From CAYMZZ01 sp046297935 (GTDB lineage: Bacteria; Bacteroidota; Bacteroidia; Chitinophagales; Chitinophagaceae), in contig JBKBHA010000021.1 in assembly GCA_046297935.1 (NCBI GenBank), forward strand, positions 1 through 33,928: a stretch of DNA of 33,928 nt, given 5' to 3'. Shown here one piece after another: positions 9,014 to 16,696 of this stretch. Below the pieces are notes generated by a model. It saw only the letters and a list, made by a program, of their open reading frames with translations, had not been told where the DNA came from and searched no databases. The translations under genes and the position numbers were made by a program. The number at the start of each line of letters is the position of its first letter. The first letter of the stretch is position 1.

Positions 9014-9273
9014 GAGGTGAAAGGTGAAAGGTGAGAGGTGAAAGGTGAGAGGTCATCTGCGCCATCTGCGTATAGATCTGCGTAAATCTGCGGGAACAGA
9101 ACTGCTGCGCTATTTTGAAGCACGCGAACAGTAAATCGTTTTCAGTTCCCGCAGATTTACGCAGATTTTTGCACAGATTTACACAGATTTTTTTTTCGCA
9201 GATGACGCAGATTTGATGCAGGTTCTTCCCTCTCACCTTTCACCTCTCACCTCTCACCTCTCACCTCTCACCC
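9006..9273. repeat. Nested inverted repeat: TCACCTY heptamers flanking CGCAGATTT repeats
   Basis: The outer arms are heptamer arrays in opposite orientation: (GARGTGA)n at 9006-9053 and (TCACCTY)n at 9230-9273. Inside, 9054-9100 contains ATCTGCG and TAAATCTGCGGGAACAGAACTG. The complement appears at 9139-9220 as CAGTTCCCGCAG, then ATTTACGCAGATTTTTG and further CGCAGAT units. The region could fold into a large hairpin. It fills the whole gap between two convergent genes and would act at the 3' end of both transcripts. No coding sequence is seen inside it. Confidence 0.85.
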
Positions 9274-9932
9274 TTCCCAAACATCAACTCCTTCACCTTC
9301 TCCTTATCCTCCTTCTCCTTCTTCAAATCGAACATCGTCCCAAACACATGATCCCAGATCGTTGAGCTAACCCCAAATCCGTTGTGTTCATTTTTGTAAT
9401 GATGCAGGTGATGATTGCGCCAGAGAGGTTTCATCCATTTGAATGGCGGATTCCACGCATGAATCGCGTAGTGCATAGATCCATAGATCAGATAGCCCAG
9501 GATAAAGCCCGGGAAAAACATAAATGCATACTGCCGCATAAACAGATACATGATCCCAAACAGGATCGATGCAATGATGATGCTCGGCACCGGAGGCATA
9601 AACAGACGCTGCTTATCGCGCGGATAGTGGTGGTGATTGCCATGCAGCGTGTACACAATTTTACGCGCCCGCTCGGTTTCCGCTACCCAGTGAAAAATAT
9701 ATCGATGGGCGATATACTCGAAAAATGTCCAGAAAAACATCGCAAACAGAAACACGAGTGTAATACGGCCCACCGAATAGCCCAGGCTATCGTGGCTATA
9801 ATACAACATGTACCCAATTACGGGAAGATACATTCCCCAGATCACCAGGGGGTGGGTCTTGGTCAACATTTCCAGATAGTCGCTCTTGAACAGGCGTGCC
9901 TGACCTTTATTATGGATCTTTTCGAATTGCAT
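9261..9932 (-). CDS. Fatty acid hydroxylase / sterol desaturase family membrane enzyme
   Basis: A 223-aa integral membrane protein with the eight-histidine di-iron pattern of the family: HRYIFH (residues 76-81), HGNHHH (97-102), HYAIH (154-158) and HHLHH (174-178), with a final WDHVFGT. About four hydrophobic segments lie at residues 28-47, 56-75, 115-134 and 136-152. The layout resembles FA2H-type fatty acid 2-hydroxylases, which hydroxylate acyl chains of sphingolipids, lipids known in this phylum; the actual substrate is not shown. The frame is open to an ATG at 9947, but MQFEKI at 9930-9932 is a reasonable start. The C-terminus ends GKGER, encoded by the heptamer repeat. Confidence 0.85.
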   Translation of the reverse strand: MQFEKIHNKGQARLFKSDYLEMLTKTHPLVIWGMYLPVIGYMLYYSHDSLGYSVGRITLVFLFAMFFWTFFEYIAHRYIFHWVAETERARKIVYTLHGNHHHYPRDKQRLFMPPVPSIIIASILFGIMYLFMRQYAFMFFPGFILGYLIYGSMHYAIHAWNPPFKWMKPLWRNHHLHHYKNEHNGFGVSSTIWDHVFGTMFDLKKEKEDKEKVKELMFGKGER

Positions 9933-10001
9933 GGCGCAAAGATACAACGTCGGGTCAATTCAGTTATGACTCCGATCATGCTAAAAAAAGGCCAAAACCG
10001 G

Positions 10002-12500
10002 TTATTTCGATGTTGGCCGGGCCAGCAGTTCGTTAACCCGAACCAGTTGATAACCAGATTTTTTCAAAAAACCGATCAAATCGGGCAACAGGTGATAGAA
10101 TTTGTCGGTTCGCCGGGGGTCGGTGCCCACATGCATCAGTAATATGTAACCGTTTAGCCCGGCAGGTTTCTCCAGTTGATCAAGGATCGACTGCCAGATC
10201 TGCGCGCTGCTGCGGTAAGCCTTTTCCTCGGGCACGGTGTAGTCGGCATGACTGAGTGTGCCGGGCGTATAATTGATCAGTTGAAATCCATTTTGTGCAG
10301 TCCAGCTGGCAATGCTGTCGTTGTACCACTCATAGGGTGGTAAAAACAGTTTGGCATCGTCCTTTTTTATACCAAAGCGCGCCATTGCAGCATAATTGGC
10401 CTGCAGGTCAGCATCAAATTCCTTTCGGGTAATCAACAGCCTGCTGCGTTCCTTCCAGTCGCAATACAACAGGTGCTGATCGCTATGTGCGCCCAGATAG
10501 TGCCCATCTTTTTTCAGCGCAGCTATCGATTTTCTAAATGCGGGCTGCCGATAAAAATTGCCGGTAAAAAAGAAGGAAGCCTTTGTATCATTTTTCCGAA
10601 GTGTTTCGGCAATAAAAGCGGCTCCATCGGCAAATTCATCCCCTGTGAATACCATGGCCAGTTTTTTCTGCGAACGATTAGCTCTAATTACTGCACCATG
10701 TTCCTGTTGTTGTTGGCTGCCGTCATTGGCAGCTTCTGCTTCCATGGCAGCCAGCAAATAAATCAGCGATGCGGTACCATCCATGGTTGGCTCATTGCTG
10801 CTGTAGTCGCCATAGTCGTCGTGATAAACAGCCAGATCACTTTGCAATTCCGCATATTCGTCAGGATTATTCAGCGTAATGCCAATCAGATTTTTGTAGA
10901 TACTGGTATACACGGGTCCATCAACCAGGCCACCATCTATCGGATAATTTTTCAAATGCGTAAAGGCGGAATGTGGATCAACAGGCGTATCGCCACTAGC
11001 AGGCAGTCCATACACCATGCTGGTACCCCAGGGATTGCATCCAAAAAGCCAGTCGAAATTGGCCTGCTCCAGTTGTTGATACGACTGATCGCTGCTTAAC
11101 TGTCGATACCATTTGCATTGTATGGCAAAAGAAACGGTGAGGTTATTGCTGCACCAGATAAAGGGTACACCGCGATAAAACGCATTCTTGGAAGCTTTCT
11201 TCCATACACTATCAATTCCCTGGCGATAATAATTGATCAGCTCCTTTTGTTCCTGTCCTTTCAACTGTTTCGCCAGTTCAAAATGACCGAGATTGATAAA
11301 GGGATACCATTGGTAATGCTTCGCAGTATCGGTGCCTAACCAGGGCGTGATGGTCTCCGCCCTGGCATATTTCATCGCGCTGTCGAGCATGCCGTTGGGC
11401 TTTTCTGATCTGCGTGCAATGGCAGCAAAAGCCAGCTCCATATCGTCGGTCCAGTTTTCTTCGGCATAGATATAGGGCGACTTCACCGAAGCTGTTTGTG
11501 TAACGCCGTGTTTGCGCTGCGCAAATGCCAGCGCTGTTTTGGCACGACTGGCCAATTGCTGCGAATAATCCTTTTCAGCAGCAAACAAATCGGCACCCAG
11601 CGAAAAGGCACTCACAAATTTGGCGGCCGTAGATGAAGTGCCGGTGGTTTGGTTCAGAAATTTTCCCCGCTGCTGTACATCGCCACTAATAAAATACACG
11701 GGACGCTGATAACCTCTACCATATTGCGAGTCCTGTGCAGGAATACGCATATTGATATGATCGCGATCATCGCTAATCTGGTTAAACATCCAGTCGGGTC
11801 GCGGATGCATTTTTTGCAACCAGTCCAGTCCCCAGCGGGCTTCATCCAGTATATCGGGTTGGCCATTGCTGCCCGGCAGACCATTGGCCTGATGCTGATC
11901 GCCAAATACAGCAGGAAAATCGCGGTAGGCGGCCAGCAAATGATAAGTGGCATTGGCCGATGTGGTGGAGTATTGCAAATAATCACTGGCATCGTGCCAT
12001 CCGCCCACTACATCCACATAGCTGCTGTCGGCAATTCCTGCTGCCTGACCATACAGCACATATCCGTCGTGGGTATGACAGCTATCGTTCAGAAATGGAT
12101 TGAAGCCCGTACGTTGCTGCCGCATATAACGCAAACAGAAATCGGCCGCCGACTGGTACACCTGATCGCCAATTTCAAATACCGGCGATTTTGCATCGCC
12201 CGCCTGCAGATAATAGGAACCAGGCTTTTGAAAACGCGAAAAATCGATACGATAGGTTTGCACAAAGGGACCATAAGTACCAAATGCGGGCCCCGCTTTT
12301 CCCGAGCTGGCAATTTTTTTCGTCTTTGCGTCTATCAATTGCCAGCTTTTCACCGTTTCGGCCTGCTTGCTACACCAAACAGCCACTTTTATACCATTGG
12401 GTAAATAGCCAAGCTGATTGATGCGAATATATTGTTGCGCCTCAACAAGGGAGCTATTCAGAAAGAAAGCAAACAACAGGCAGGCAATCTGTTTAATCAT
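10002..12500 (-). CDS. GH9 glycoside hydrolase fused to a polysaccharide deacetylase-like domain
   Basis: An 832-aa secreted protein. Residues 1-22 are a signal peptide. Residues ~23-110 form the N-terminal Ig-like domain common in GH9 enzymes (YIRINQLGYLPNGIKVAVW). Residues ~115-590 form the GH9 (alpha/alpha)6 domain: GGWHDASDY at 166-174 supplies the catalytic-base Asp pair, and NEPTMDGT with Glu570 is the proton-donor site; LDEARWGLDWL and GCNPWGTSMVYG are also typical. After a Gln-rich linker (~593-610), residues ~613-828 form a NodB-homology domain: MVFTGDEFADG (degenerate TFDDG), AHSDQH with His672/His676, LPPYEW, and LLMHVGTDP. The predicted role is cleavage of a beta-1,4-glucan or glucosamine-type polymer combined with de-N/O-acetylation or a related activity. 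The first deacetylase motif is atypical, so metal use is uncertain. Confidence 0.85.
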   Translation of the reverse strand: MIKQIACLLFAFFLNSSLVEAQQYIRINQLGYLPNGIKVAVWCSKQAETVKSWQLIDAKTKKIASSGKAGPAFGTYGPFVQTYRIDFSRFQKPGSYYLQAGDAKSPVFEIGDQVYQSAADFCLRYMRQQRTGFNPFLNDSCHTHDGYVLYGQAAGIADSSYVDVVGGWHDASDYLQYSTTSANATYHLLAAYRDFPAVFGDQHQANGLPGSNGQPDILDEARWGLDWLQKMHPRPDWMFNQISDDRDHINMRIPAQDSQYGRGYQRPVYFISGDVQQRGKFLNQTTGTSSTAAKFVSAFSLGADLFAAEKDYSQQLASRAKTALAFAQRKHGVTQTASVKSPYIYAEENWTDDMELAFAAIARRSEKPNGMLDSAMKYARAETITPWLGTDTAKHYQWYPFINLGHFELAKQLKGQEQKELINYYRQGIDSVWKKASKNAFYRGVPFIWCSNNLTVSFAIQCKWYRQLSSDQSYQQLEQANFDWLFGCNPWGTSMVYGLPASGDTPVDPHSAFTHLKNYPIDGGLVDGPVYTSIYKNLIGITLNNPDEYAELQSDLAVYHDDYGDYSSNEPTMDGTASLIYLLAAMEAEAANDGSQQQQEHGAVIRANRSQKKLAMVFTGDEFADGAAFIAETLRKNDTKASFFFTGNFYRQPAFRKSIAALKKDGHYLGAHSDQHLLYCDWKERSRLLITRKEFDADLQANYAAMARFGIKKDDAKLFLPPYEWYNDSIASWTAQNGFQLINYTPGTLSHADYTVPEEKAYRSSAQIWQSILDQLEKPAGLNGYILLMHVGTDPRRTDKFYHLLPDLIGFLKKSGYQLVRVNELLARPTSK

Positions 12501-12552
12501 GCGGGTAAGTTACAAACAAGCTTCCTAACTTAGCGGCACCAAAACCGGAAAT

Positions 12553-13557
12553 ATGAAACTGGTCAGCTATATCAAAGAAGAACGTGAACAATTAGGTGTG
12601 CTGGTAAATGGTATGATTTACGACATGGAAGTGATTCATCCCGACTTACCCAACAGCATGAGTATGTTTCTGAACTATTGGGACGATTATTTTCCTATTG
12701 CACAGGCTGGAGAACATATGCTTGCCAGTGGCGAAAGGACCAGTAATCGGGGCGTGCCAGCCTCATCGGTGCAACTGATAGCTCCCGTGCCTTATCCAAG
12801 CAGTTGTCGCGATGGTTATGCTTTTCGTCAGCACGTAGCCGCTGCCCGCCGCAACCGCAAAGTAGACATGATACCAGAGTTTGATCAGTATCCCATTTTC
12901 TATTTCACCAATCACCATAGCATACAGGGTCCCGGCCCTGTGCGTTGTATGCCCGATCATTTCGAAAAGCTCGACTTCGAACTCGAAGCTGCTATTGTGA
13001 TCTGCAAGCCCGGCCGCAATATTCGCGCCGAGGAAGCCGATGAATATATTGGTGGATTGATGATCATGAATGATCTCAGCGCTCGTCGTCTGCAAATGGA
13101 AGAGATGATGCTGAACCTTGGTCCAGCCAAGGGCAAAGACTTCAGCACGGTCATTGGTCCCTGGCTGGTAACGCTCGACGAACTGGCACAATGGGAAGTA
13201 GCGGCTAAAGAAAACCATACCGGCAAAAACTGGAACCTGCGTATGACCTGCAGCGTGAATGGCGTGCAGGTGAGCGAAGGCAATCTGGCTGATATGGACT
13301 GGACTTTTGCCGAAATCATTGAGCGCGCTTCCTATGGTGTAGACCTGTTTCCCGGCGATGTAATTGGCAGTGGCACTGTTGGCACCGGCTGCTTTCTCGA
13401 ACTGAATGGTACCGGCAAGCTCAACGATCCTAATTATGTGGAGCAGTGGCTGCAACCCGGCGATCAGGTAGTGATGGAAATAGACCAGCTCGGCCGCCTC
13501 GAAAACCAGATCGAAAAAGAAGACACAGACTGGAGCATCCTCGCACAAAAAAAATAA
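12553..13557 (+). CDS. Fumarylacetoacetate hydrolase (FAH) family protein
   Basis: A 334-aa cytoplasmic enzyme of the FAH superfamily, which cleaves or decarboxylates beta-diketo acids in aromatic amino-acid and catechol degradation. The metal-binding set is visible: FELEAAIVI with Glu143 and Glu145, and MNDLSARR with Asp174. The C-terminal block PGDVIGSGTVGTGCFLELNG and QPGDQVVMEIDQLGRLEN matches the family. The N-terminal ~75-residue domain is short, as in FAHD1-like and bacterial homologues. The substrate cannot be assigned. It is followed by the flavin reductase gene on the same strand (114 bp gap), a pairing that suggests a shared role in aromatic ring breakdown. Confidence 0.85.
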   Translation: MKLVSYIKEEREQLGVLVNGMIYDMEVIHPDLPNSMSMFLNYWDDYFPIAQAGEHMLASGERTSNRGVPASSVQLIAPVPYPSSCRDGYAFRQHVAAARRNRKVDMIPEFDQYPIFYFTNHHSIQGPGPVRCMPDHFEKLDFELEAAIVICKPGRNIRAEEADEYIGGLMIMNDLSARRLQMEEMMLNLGPAKGKDFSTVIGPWLVTLDELAQWEVAAKENHTGKNWNLRMTCSVNGVQVSEGNLADMDWTFAEIIERASYGVDLFPGDVIGSGTVGTGCFLELNGTGKLNDPNYVEQWLQPGDQVVMEIDQLGRLENQIEKEDTDWSILAQKK

Positions 13558-13576
13558 AACAACAGAAAATCATAAT

Positions 13577-13651
13577 TGGGAATTTGGCAATTCTGTAACT
13601 TCTTTCTCGGGTAATGTTCACTTGCCAAATTCCCCAATAGCCAAATTCCCA
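13577..13651. repeat. Short inverted/direct repeat cluster between the FAH and flavin reductase genes
   Basis: TGGGAATTTGGCAA (13577-13590) pairs with TTGCCAAATTCCCCA (13622-13636). A second copy of the same arm, CCAAATTCCCA, follows at 13641-13651. A transcript could form two alternative hairpins with the first arm. This may be a partial terminator or attenuator, or a small interspersed repeat. Confidence 0.5.
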
Positions 13652-13671
13652 AATCCACAAACTGAAACTCC

Positions 13672-14556
13672 ATGGTTACAAAAGACATGAGCGCCATGAC
13701 CGTGCAGGAGCGGCAGTATTTTCTGCAGCACCTGGTTGCGCCCCGGCCCATTTGTTTTGCATCCACCATCGATGCAGCCGGTCATGTTAATCTGAGTCCT
13801 TTCAGTTTCTTCAATTTGTTTGGCACCAATCCACCCATCGTTATTTTCTCTCCCTCGCGCCGCGTACGAAATGGCACTACCAAGCATACCCTCGAAAATG
13901 TGCTTGAAGTGCCTGAAGTAGTCATCAATATTGTTACCTACGACATGGTGCAGCAGATGTCGCTCGCCAGTTGCGAATACTCTAAGGGTGTAGATGAGTT
14001 TGTAAAAGCCGGCTTCACCCCCGAGCCCGCTACGCTCGTAAAGCCTCCCATGGTAAAGGAAAGTCCGGCCAAAATGGAATGCCGCGTGCTGGAGGTAAAG
14101 CCCATAGGTAGCGAAGGTGGCGCCGCCAACCTCGTGATCTGCGAAGTGCTGCGGCTCCATATCAGCGAAGCGTTGCTGGGTGAAGATGGCCGACCCGTAC
14201 AACAAAAAATTGACCATGTAGCCCGCCTCGGCGCCGACTGGTACTGCCGCGTTGGCACCGATAATCTGTTTCGCGTAGAAAAGCCCAATGTTGAACTCGG
14301 CATCGGCATCGACGCCCTCCCCCCCTCCATCCGCAACAGCCGTGTTCTTACCGGCAACCACCTCGGCCAGCTCGGCAATGTGCATCATTTACCCGAAATC
14401 GATCCCACTTACGACGATCCCCACCTGCGGCAAATTTTTCAATACTACAGTCTGAATCCCGACGAAATGGAAAAGGAAATCCACCGCTACGCCGCCTCCC
14501 TCCTCGACCACGGCCAGGTACAACAGGCCTGGCAAGTGCTGTTGTTGCAGGCGTAG
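13672..14556 (+). CDS. Flavin reductase family protein (host gene of the island's insertion site)
   Basis: A 294-aa flavin reductase/flavoredoxin-like protein with an FMN-binding split-barrel domain at residues ~20-195: RPICFASTIDAAGHVNLSPF, FSFFNLFGTNPPIVIFSP, and GTTKHTLENVLEVPEVVINI. It would reduce or bind FMN, often for a partner monooxygenase. A ~90-residue helical C-terminal extension (PTYDDPHLRQIFQYYSLNPD ... QAWQVLLLQA) follows. Val207 (codon GTT, 14290-14292) marks a point after which the sequence recurs six more times downstream. It contains G^TTGAAC, an exact GTTRRRY match. The gene itself is intact. It follows an FAH-family gene and may work with it in aromatic degradation. Confidence 0.85.
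   Translation: MVTKDMSAMTVQERQYFLQHLVAPRPICFASTIDAAGHVNLSPFSFFNLFGTNPPIVIFSPSRRVRNGTTKHTLENVLEVPEVVINIVTYDMVQQMSLASCEYSKGVDEFVKAGFTPEPATLVKPPMVKESPAKMECRVLEVKPIGSEGGAANLVICEVLRLHISEALLGEDGRPVQQKIDHVARLGADWYCRVGTDNLFRVEKPNVELGIGIDALPPSIRNSRVLTGNHLGQLGNVHHLPEIDPTYDDPHLRQIFQYYSLNPDEMEKEIHRYAASLLDHGQVQQAWQVLLLQA
14287..14299 (+). other. Putative integration point inside the flavin reductase gene (G14290^T14291)
   Basis: The sequence AATGTTGAACTCG contains GTTGAAC, which fits the integron crossover consensus GTTRRRY. Homology of six downstream FR-tail copies to this gene begins at exactly this base and is absent to its left. That sharp shared border is the evidence for site-specific joining here. 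Use as a recombination site is inferred. Confidence 0.6.
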
Positions 14557-14716
14557 GTGTTGTTGTTGAGGGTTTTGGGGCGGTACGGTTTTCCATATTG
14601 GGAAGTTATTCCCCCCTTTTCTTAACCGATCTACGGATGCGCAGTGCCAGATTCTCGGGCCGTTCCGTTTGGACTTGCTTGCTCTGCAAGATGGAGTTTC
14701 CCCAAAGATGAGTTGT
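14557..14716 (+). other. Native spacer between the flavin reductase stop and the promoter block
   Basis: No gene is seen. It holds TGTTGTTGTTGAGG and a short hairpin-like ACGGTTTTCCATAT next to the FR stop, then a stretch (CTTAACCGATCT ... GCAGTGCCAG ... GGGCCGTTCC ... CTGCAAGATGGAGTTTCC) that is closely shared only with the spacer of tail copy 3 (21173-21330). The other displaced tails have different spacers. Confidence 0.7.
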
Positions 14717-14800
14717 CCTAACAACAACAAGAGTTAAAGAATGTTATTGCTTTAAAATCAAATACTTTGTATATTAGTTAGTAGTACAGATTGATGTGTT
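14717..14800 (+). promoter_or_regulatory. Promoter block 0 (native copy)
   Basis: Starts with CCTAACAACAACAAGAGTTAAAG and ends at the GTT of GTGTTAGTGG. The -33-like TTTAAAA (14751) and -7-like TATATTAG (14770-14777) are weaker matches to the Bacteroidota promoter pattern than in the other copies. It would drive the 429-aa gene at 14830. The same block occurs downstream of every FR tail. Confidence 0.55.
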
Positions 14801-14829
14801 AGTGGTAATTCTAAACCCAACACCCTAAT

Positions 14830-16119
14830 ATGGCTGACATAGTAAAAAAGACAACAGAAGAAATTGTTTTACCTGCTGAAAAGCTCGACTACCTTCAGCG
14901 AGAGCTGATAAATGTTCGAGAGGATTTGACTGACAATAAATATATAAGGGAGGCAAGAACAGTACTTCAAGCAGGAGGCTTACGGAGTGCCATTGGTTGC
15001 TATTGGAATGCAGTTAGTGACGACTTACGACGTAAAGTCATGCATAGGAGTTTGGATTTGTTCAATAAAGAAATGAACAAAAATGTAAAGACCTACGAGG
15101 ATTTCCAAAATCATGTAACAGATAACGATTTAATCGAAGGAGCTTATAAAATAGGTGCATTGAGTTGGGAGGCAAAGAAAATAATGCACCAAGCAAGGGA
15201 AACAAGAAACATTTTTGATGGACATCCAGATAGCTCTGACCCGAGTTTGTTCAAGGTTTTGAACATGATTGCGGATTGCAATCGTTACGTTTTATCGCAA
15301 GAGTATCCTATTCCGATAATTAACGTCAACGACTACATTACCAAAATGGACACGGACACATATGCGAACCACGAATTAGCTGTAGAACAGGCATTTGTTG
15401 ACTTGCCAGAAATTTACAAAGGCGAAATGTGCAATAAGCTATTTACATACTATGTCAGCGACACAATCTCCACACGCTTCAGAGCTAATATTGAGTTTAG
15501 CTACCCTATCTTATGGAAAGTTACACCCAAAGAAATAAGGCAACAAATCGGTCAACGTTTTGATAAAATGTATTTGGAAGGTGATGGACCTAAAAATGAA
15601 AAAGCAATTGAATTGCTAACGTTGGTGGACGGGTTACGTTATGTAACAACAACAACCCGAAAGCTCATTTACGAACCGAAAATTAAATTTTTAGAAGACC
15701 ACCTTGATGATTGGAATGAAGAGGCGGCAGCCGTAAAAGACTTAGAAGAGTTTGGCTCTGTTGTGCCTGACGAACTAATTGGACGACTTGTAACAGCCAT
15801 GACGCTTACCTACGTAGGATACAAGGGTTCAAGTTATCAATATAGCAGAACTGCATTTTATTCAAATGCGGCAGCACCGAGAATTTCAAGAATGTTTGAG
15901 AAATTCGATAACAAGTCGGCGGAAGAATTTGTAAATACAATCAAAACAAATGGGACTTTGAAATCCAGAATTAGCAATGCCGCACAGCTAAAAAGACTAC
16001 GGACGCTTGGTGACGTACTTTTGAACAAACCTGAAATAAAGGGAGATACAAAGACTTTTCTGGAATTACTTGTTGATGAAACAAAGACCAAAGATTTTTA
16101 TTACGCTATCAACAAGTAG
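14830..16119 (+). CDS. Cassette protein of unknown function, 429 aa
   Basis: A 429-aa mainly helical soluble protein, AT-rich compared with the flavin reductase gene. No family is recognised with confidence. Near the N-terminus, YIREARTVLQAGGLRSAIGCYWNAVSDDLRRKV resembles the 'repeated helix with a surface-active Ala/Trp face' seen in some HEPN-like or abortive-infection proteins. No R-x4-6-H catalytic motif follows, so this is only a weak hint. It is the first gene of the accessory island. It starts 30 bp after the promoter block and is followed by an attC-like palindrome with no FR tail between it and the next gene. Confidence 0.7.
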   Translation: MADIVKKTTEEIVLPAEKLDYLQRELINVREDLTDNKYIREARTVLQAGGLRSAIGCYWNAVSDDLRRKVMHRSLDLFNKEMNKNVKTYEDFQNHVTDNDLIEGAYKIGALSWEAKKIMHQARETRNIFDGHPDSSDPSLFKVLNMIADCNRYVLSQEYPIPIINVNDYITKMDTDTYANHELAVEQAFVDLPEIYKGEMCNKLFTYYVSDTISTRFRANIEFSYPILWKVTPKEIRQQIGQRFDKMYLEGDGPKNEKAIELLTLVDGLRYVTTTTRKLIYEPKIKFLEDHLDDWNEEAAAVKDLEEFGSVVPDELIGRLVTAMTLTYVGYKGSSYQYSRTAFYSNAAAPRISRMFEKFDNKSAEEFVNTIKTNGTLKSRISNAAQLKRLRTLGDVLLNKPEIKGDTKTFLELLVDETKTKDFYYAINK

Positions 16120-16133
16120 TAAAGAACTGCCAC

Positions 16134-16327
16134 TAACATCGGTTTGGCGTTATGGCGGCTGACCCAAAGCAGCATCAACTTTTGGTCAGCTATTGTGCTG
16201 CATATCCAGCTTAAAGGAACGCTATTTTGAAGTAGAATAAAACTTGTACATTAGTTCATCAATCGGCTTTAGTCGTGGGCATACGGAACAAAGAATATCG
16301 CCACAACGCCAAGCCGTCCAACGTTAT
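16134..16327 (+). other. attC-like palindrome 1
   Basis: Left arm TAACATCGGTTTGGCGTTATGG (16134-16159 region) pairs with the right arm 16298-16326, whose complement reads TAACGTTGGACGGCTTGGCG then TTGTGGCGA. A few bases are unpaired on one side, as in attC bulges. The putative crossover is G16323^TT in CAACGTTATGTGC. About 140 bp of variable centre separate the arms. It joins two cassettes directly. Confidence 0.6.
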
Positions 16328-16363
16328 GTGCAATAAAAACCGACATCAAGACAAACTACAACA

Positions 16364-16696
16364 ATGACAGACATAGAAGCAATACTGCAACGAGTTGACA
16401 AAGTTTTAAAGGACAATAGAAATATTGAACTCCTCTATATTGTCCTAACTTCATTATTATTCCTTTGTGGAATTAGTTGCTTCATAATTGCGATAACAAC
16501 TGGTAAGTTAGTTTGGTCGACACCATCTGCAATAACGACAGGATTTTTATACTTTCCTATTAATGAAATAAGGGACTTAAGAAAAAAGAATATAGCATTG
16601 GCGACAGCTCCAATATTAATTACACAATTACCAAAAGCAAAAGCGGCAGAGGAAATTCAAAAATTATTGCAGAACTTATACGGGGATAAAAAGTAA
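16364..16696 (+). CDS. Small membrane protein with two transmembrane helices
   Basis: A 110-aa protein with a short N-terminal helix, two membrane segments (about residues 23-45 and 50-66) separated by a tight turn, and a charged C-terminal helix (EIRDLRKKN ... AAEEIQKLLQNLYGDKK). This helix-2TM-helix layout is reminiscent of small membrane effectors or anchors in bacterial conflict systems, but no family is assigned. Its stop overlaps the start of the next gene in TAATG (1 bp overlap), so the two are translationally coupled and probably one functional pair on the same cassette. Confidence 0.75.
   Translation: MTDIEAILQRVDKVLKDNRNIELLYIVLTSLLFLCGISCFIIAITTGKLVWSTPSAITTGFLYFPINEIRDLRKKNIALATAPILITQLPKAKAAEEIQKLLQNLYGDKK

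Noticed and set aside
9384..10142. 252-aa plus-strand open frame
   Set aside because: Antisense to the fatty-acid hydroxylase gene, whose His motifs are clear; the frame is rich in His and Gln as expected of a complement.
13618..14388. 256-aa minus-strand open frame over the flavin reductase gene
   Set aside because: Shadow of the GC-rich flavin reductase gene; no start context or family match.
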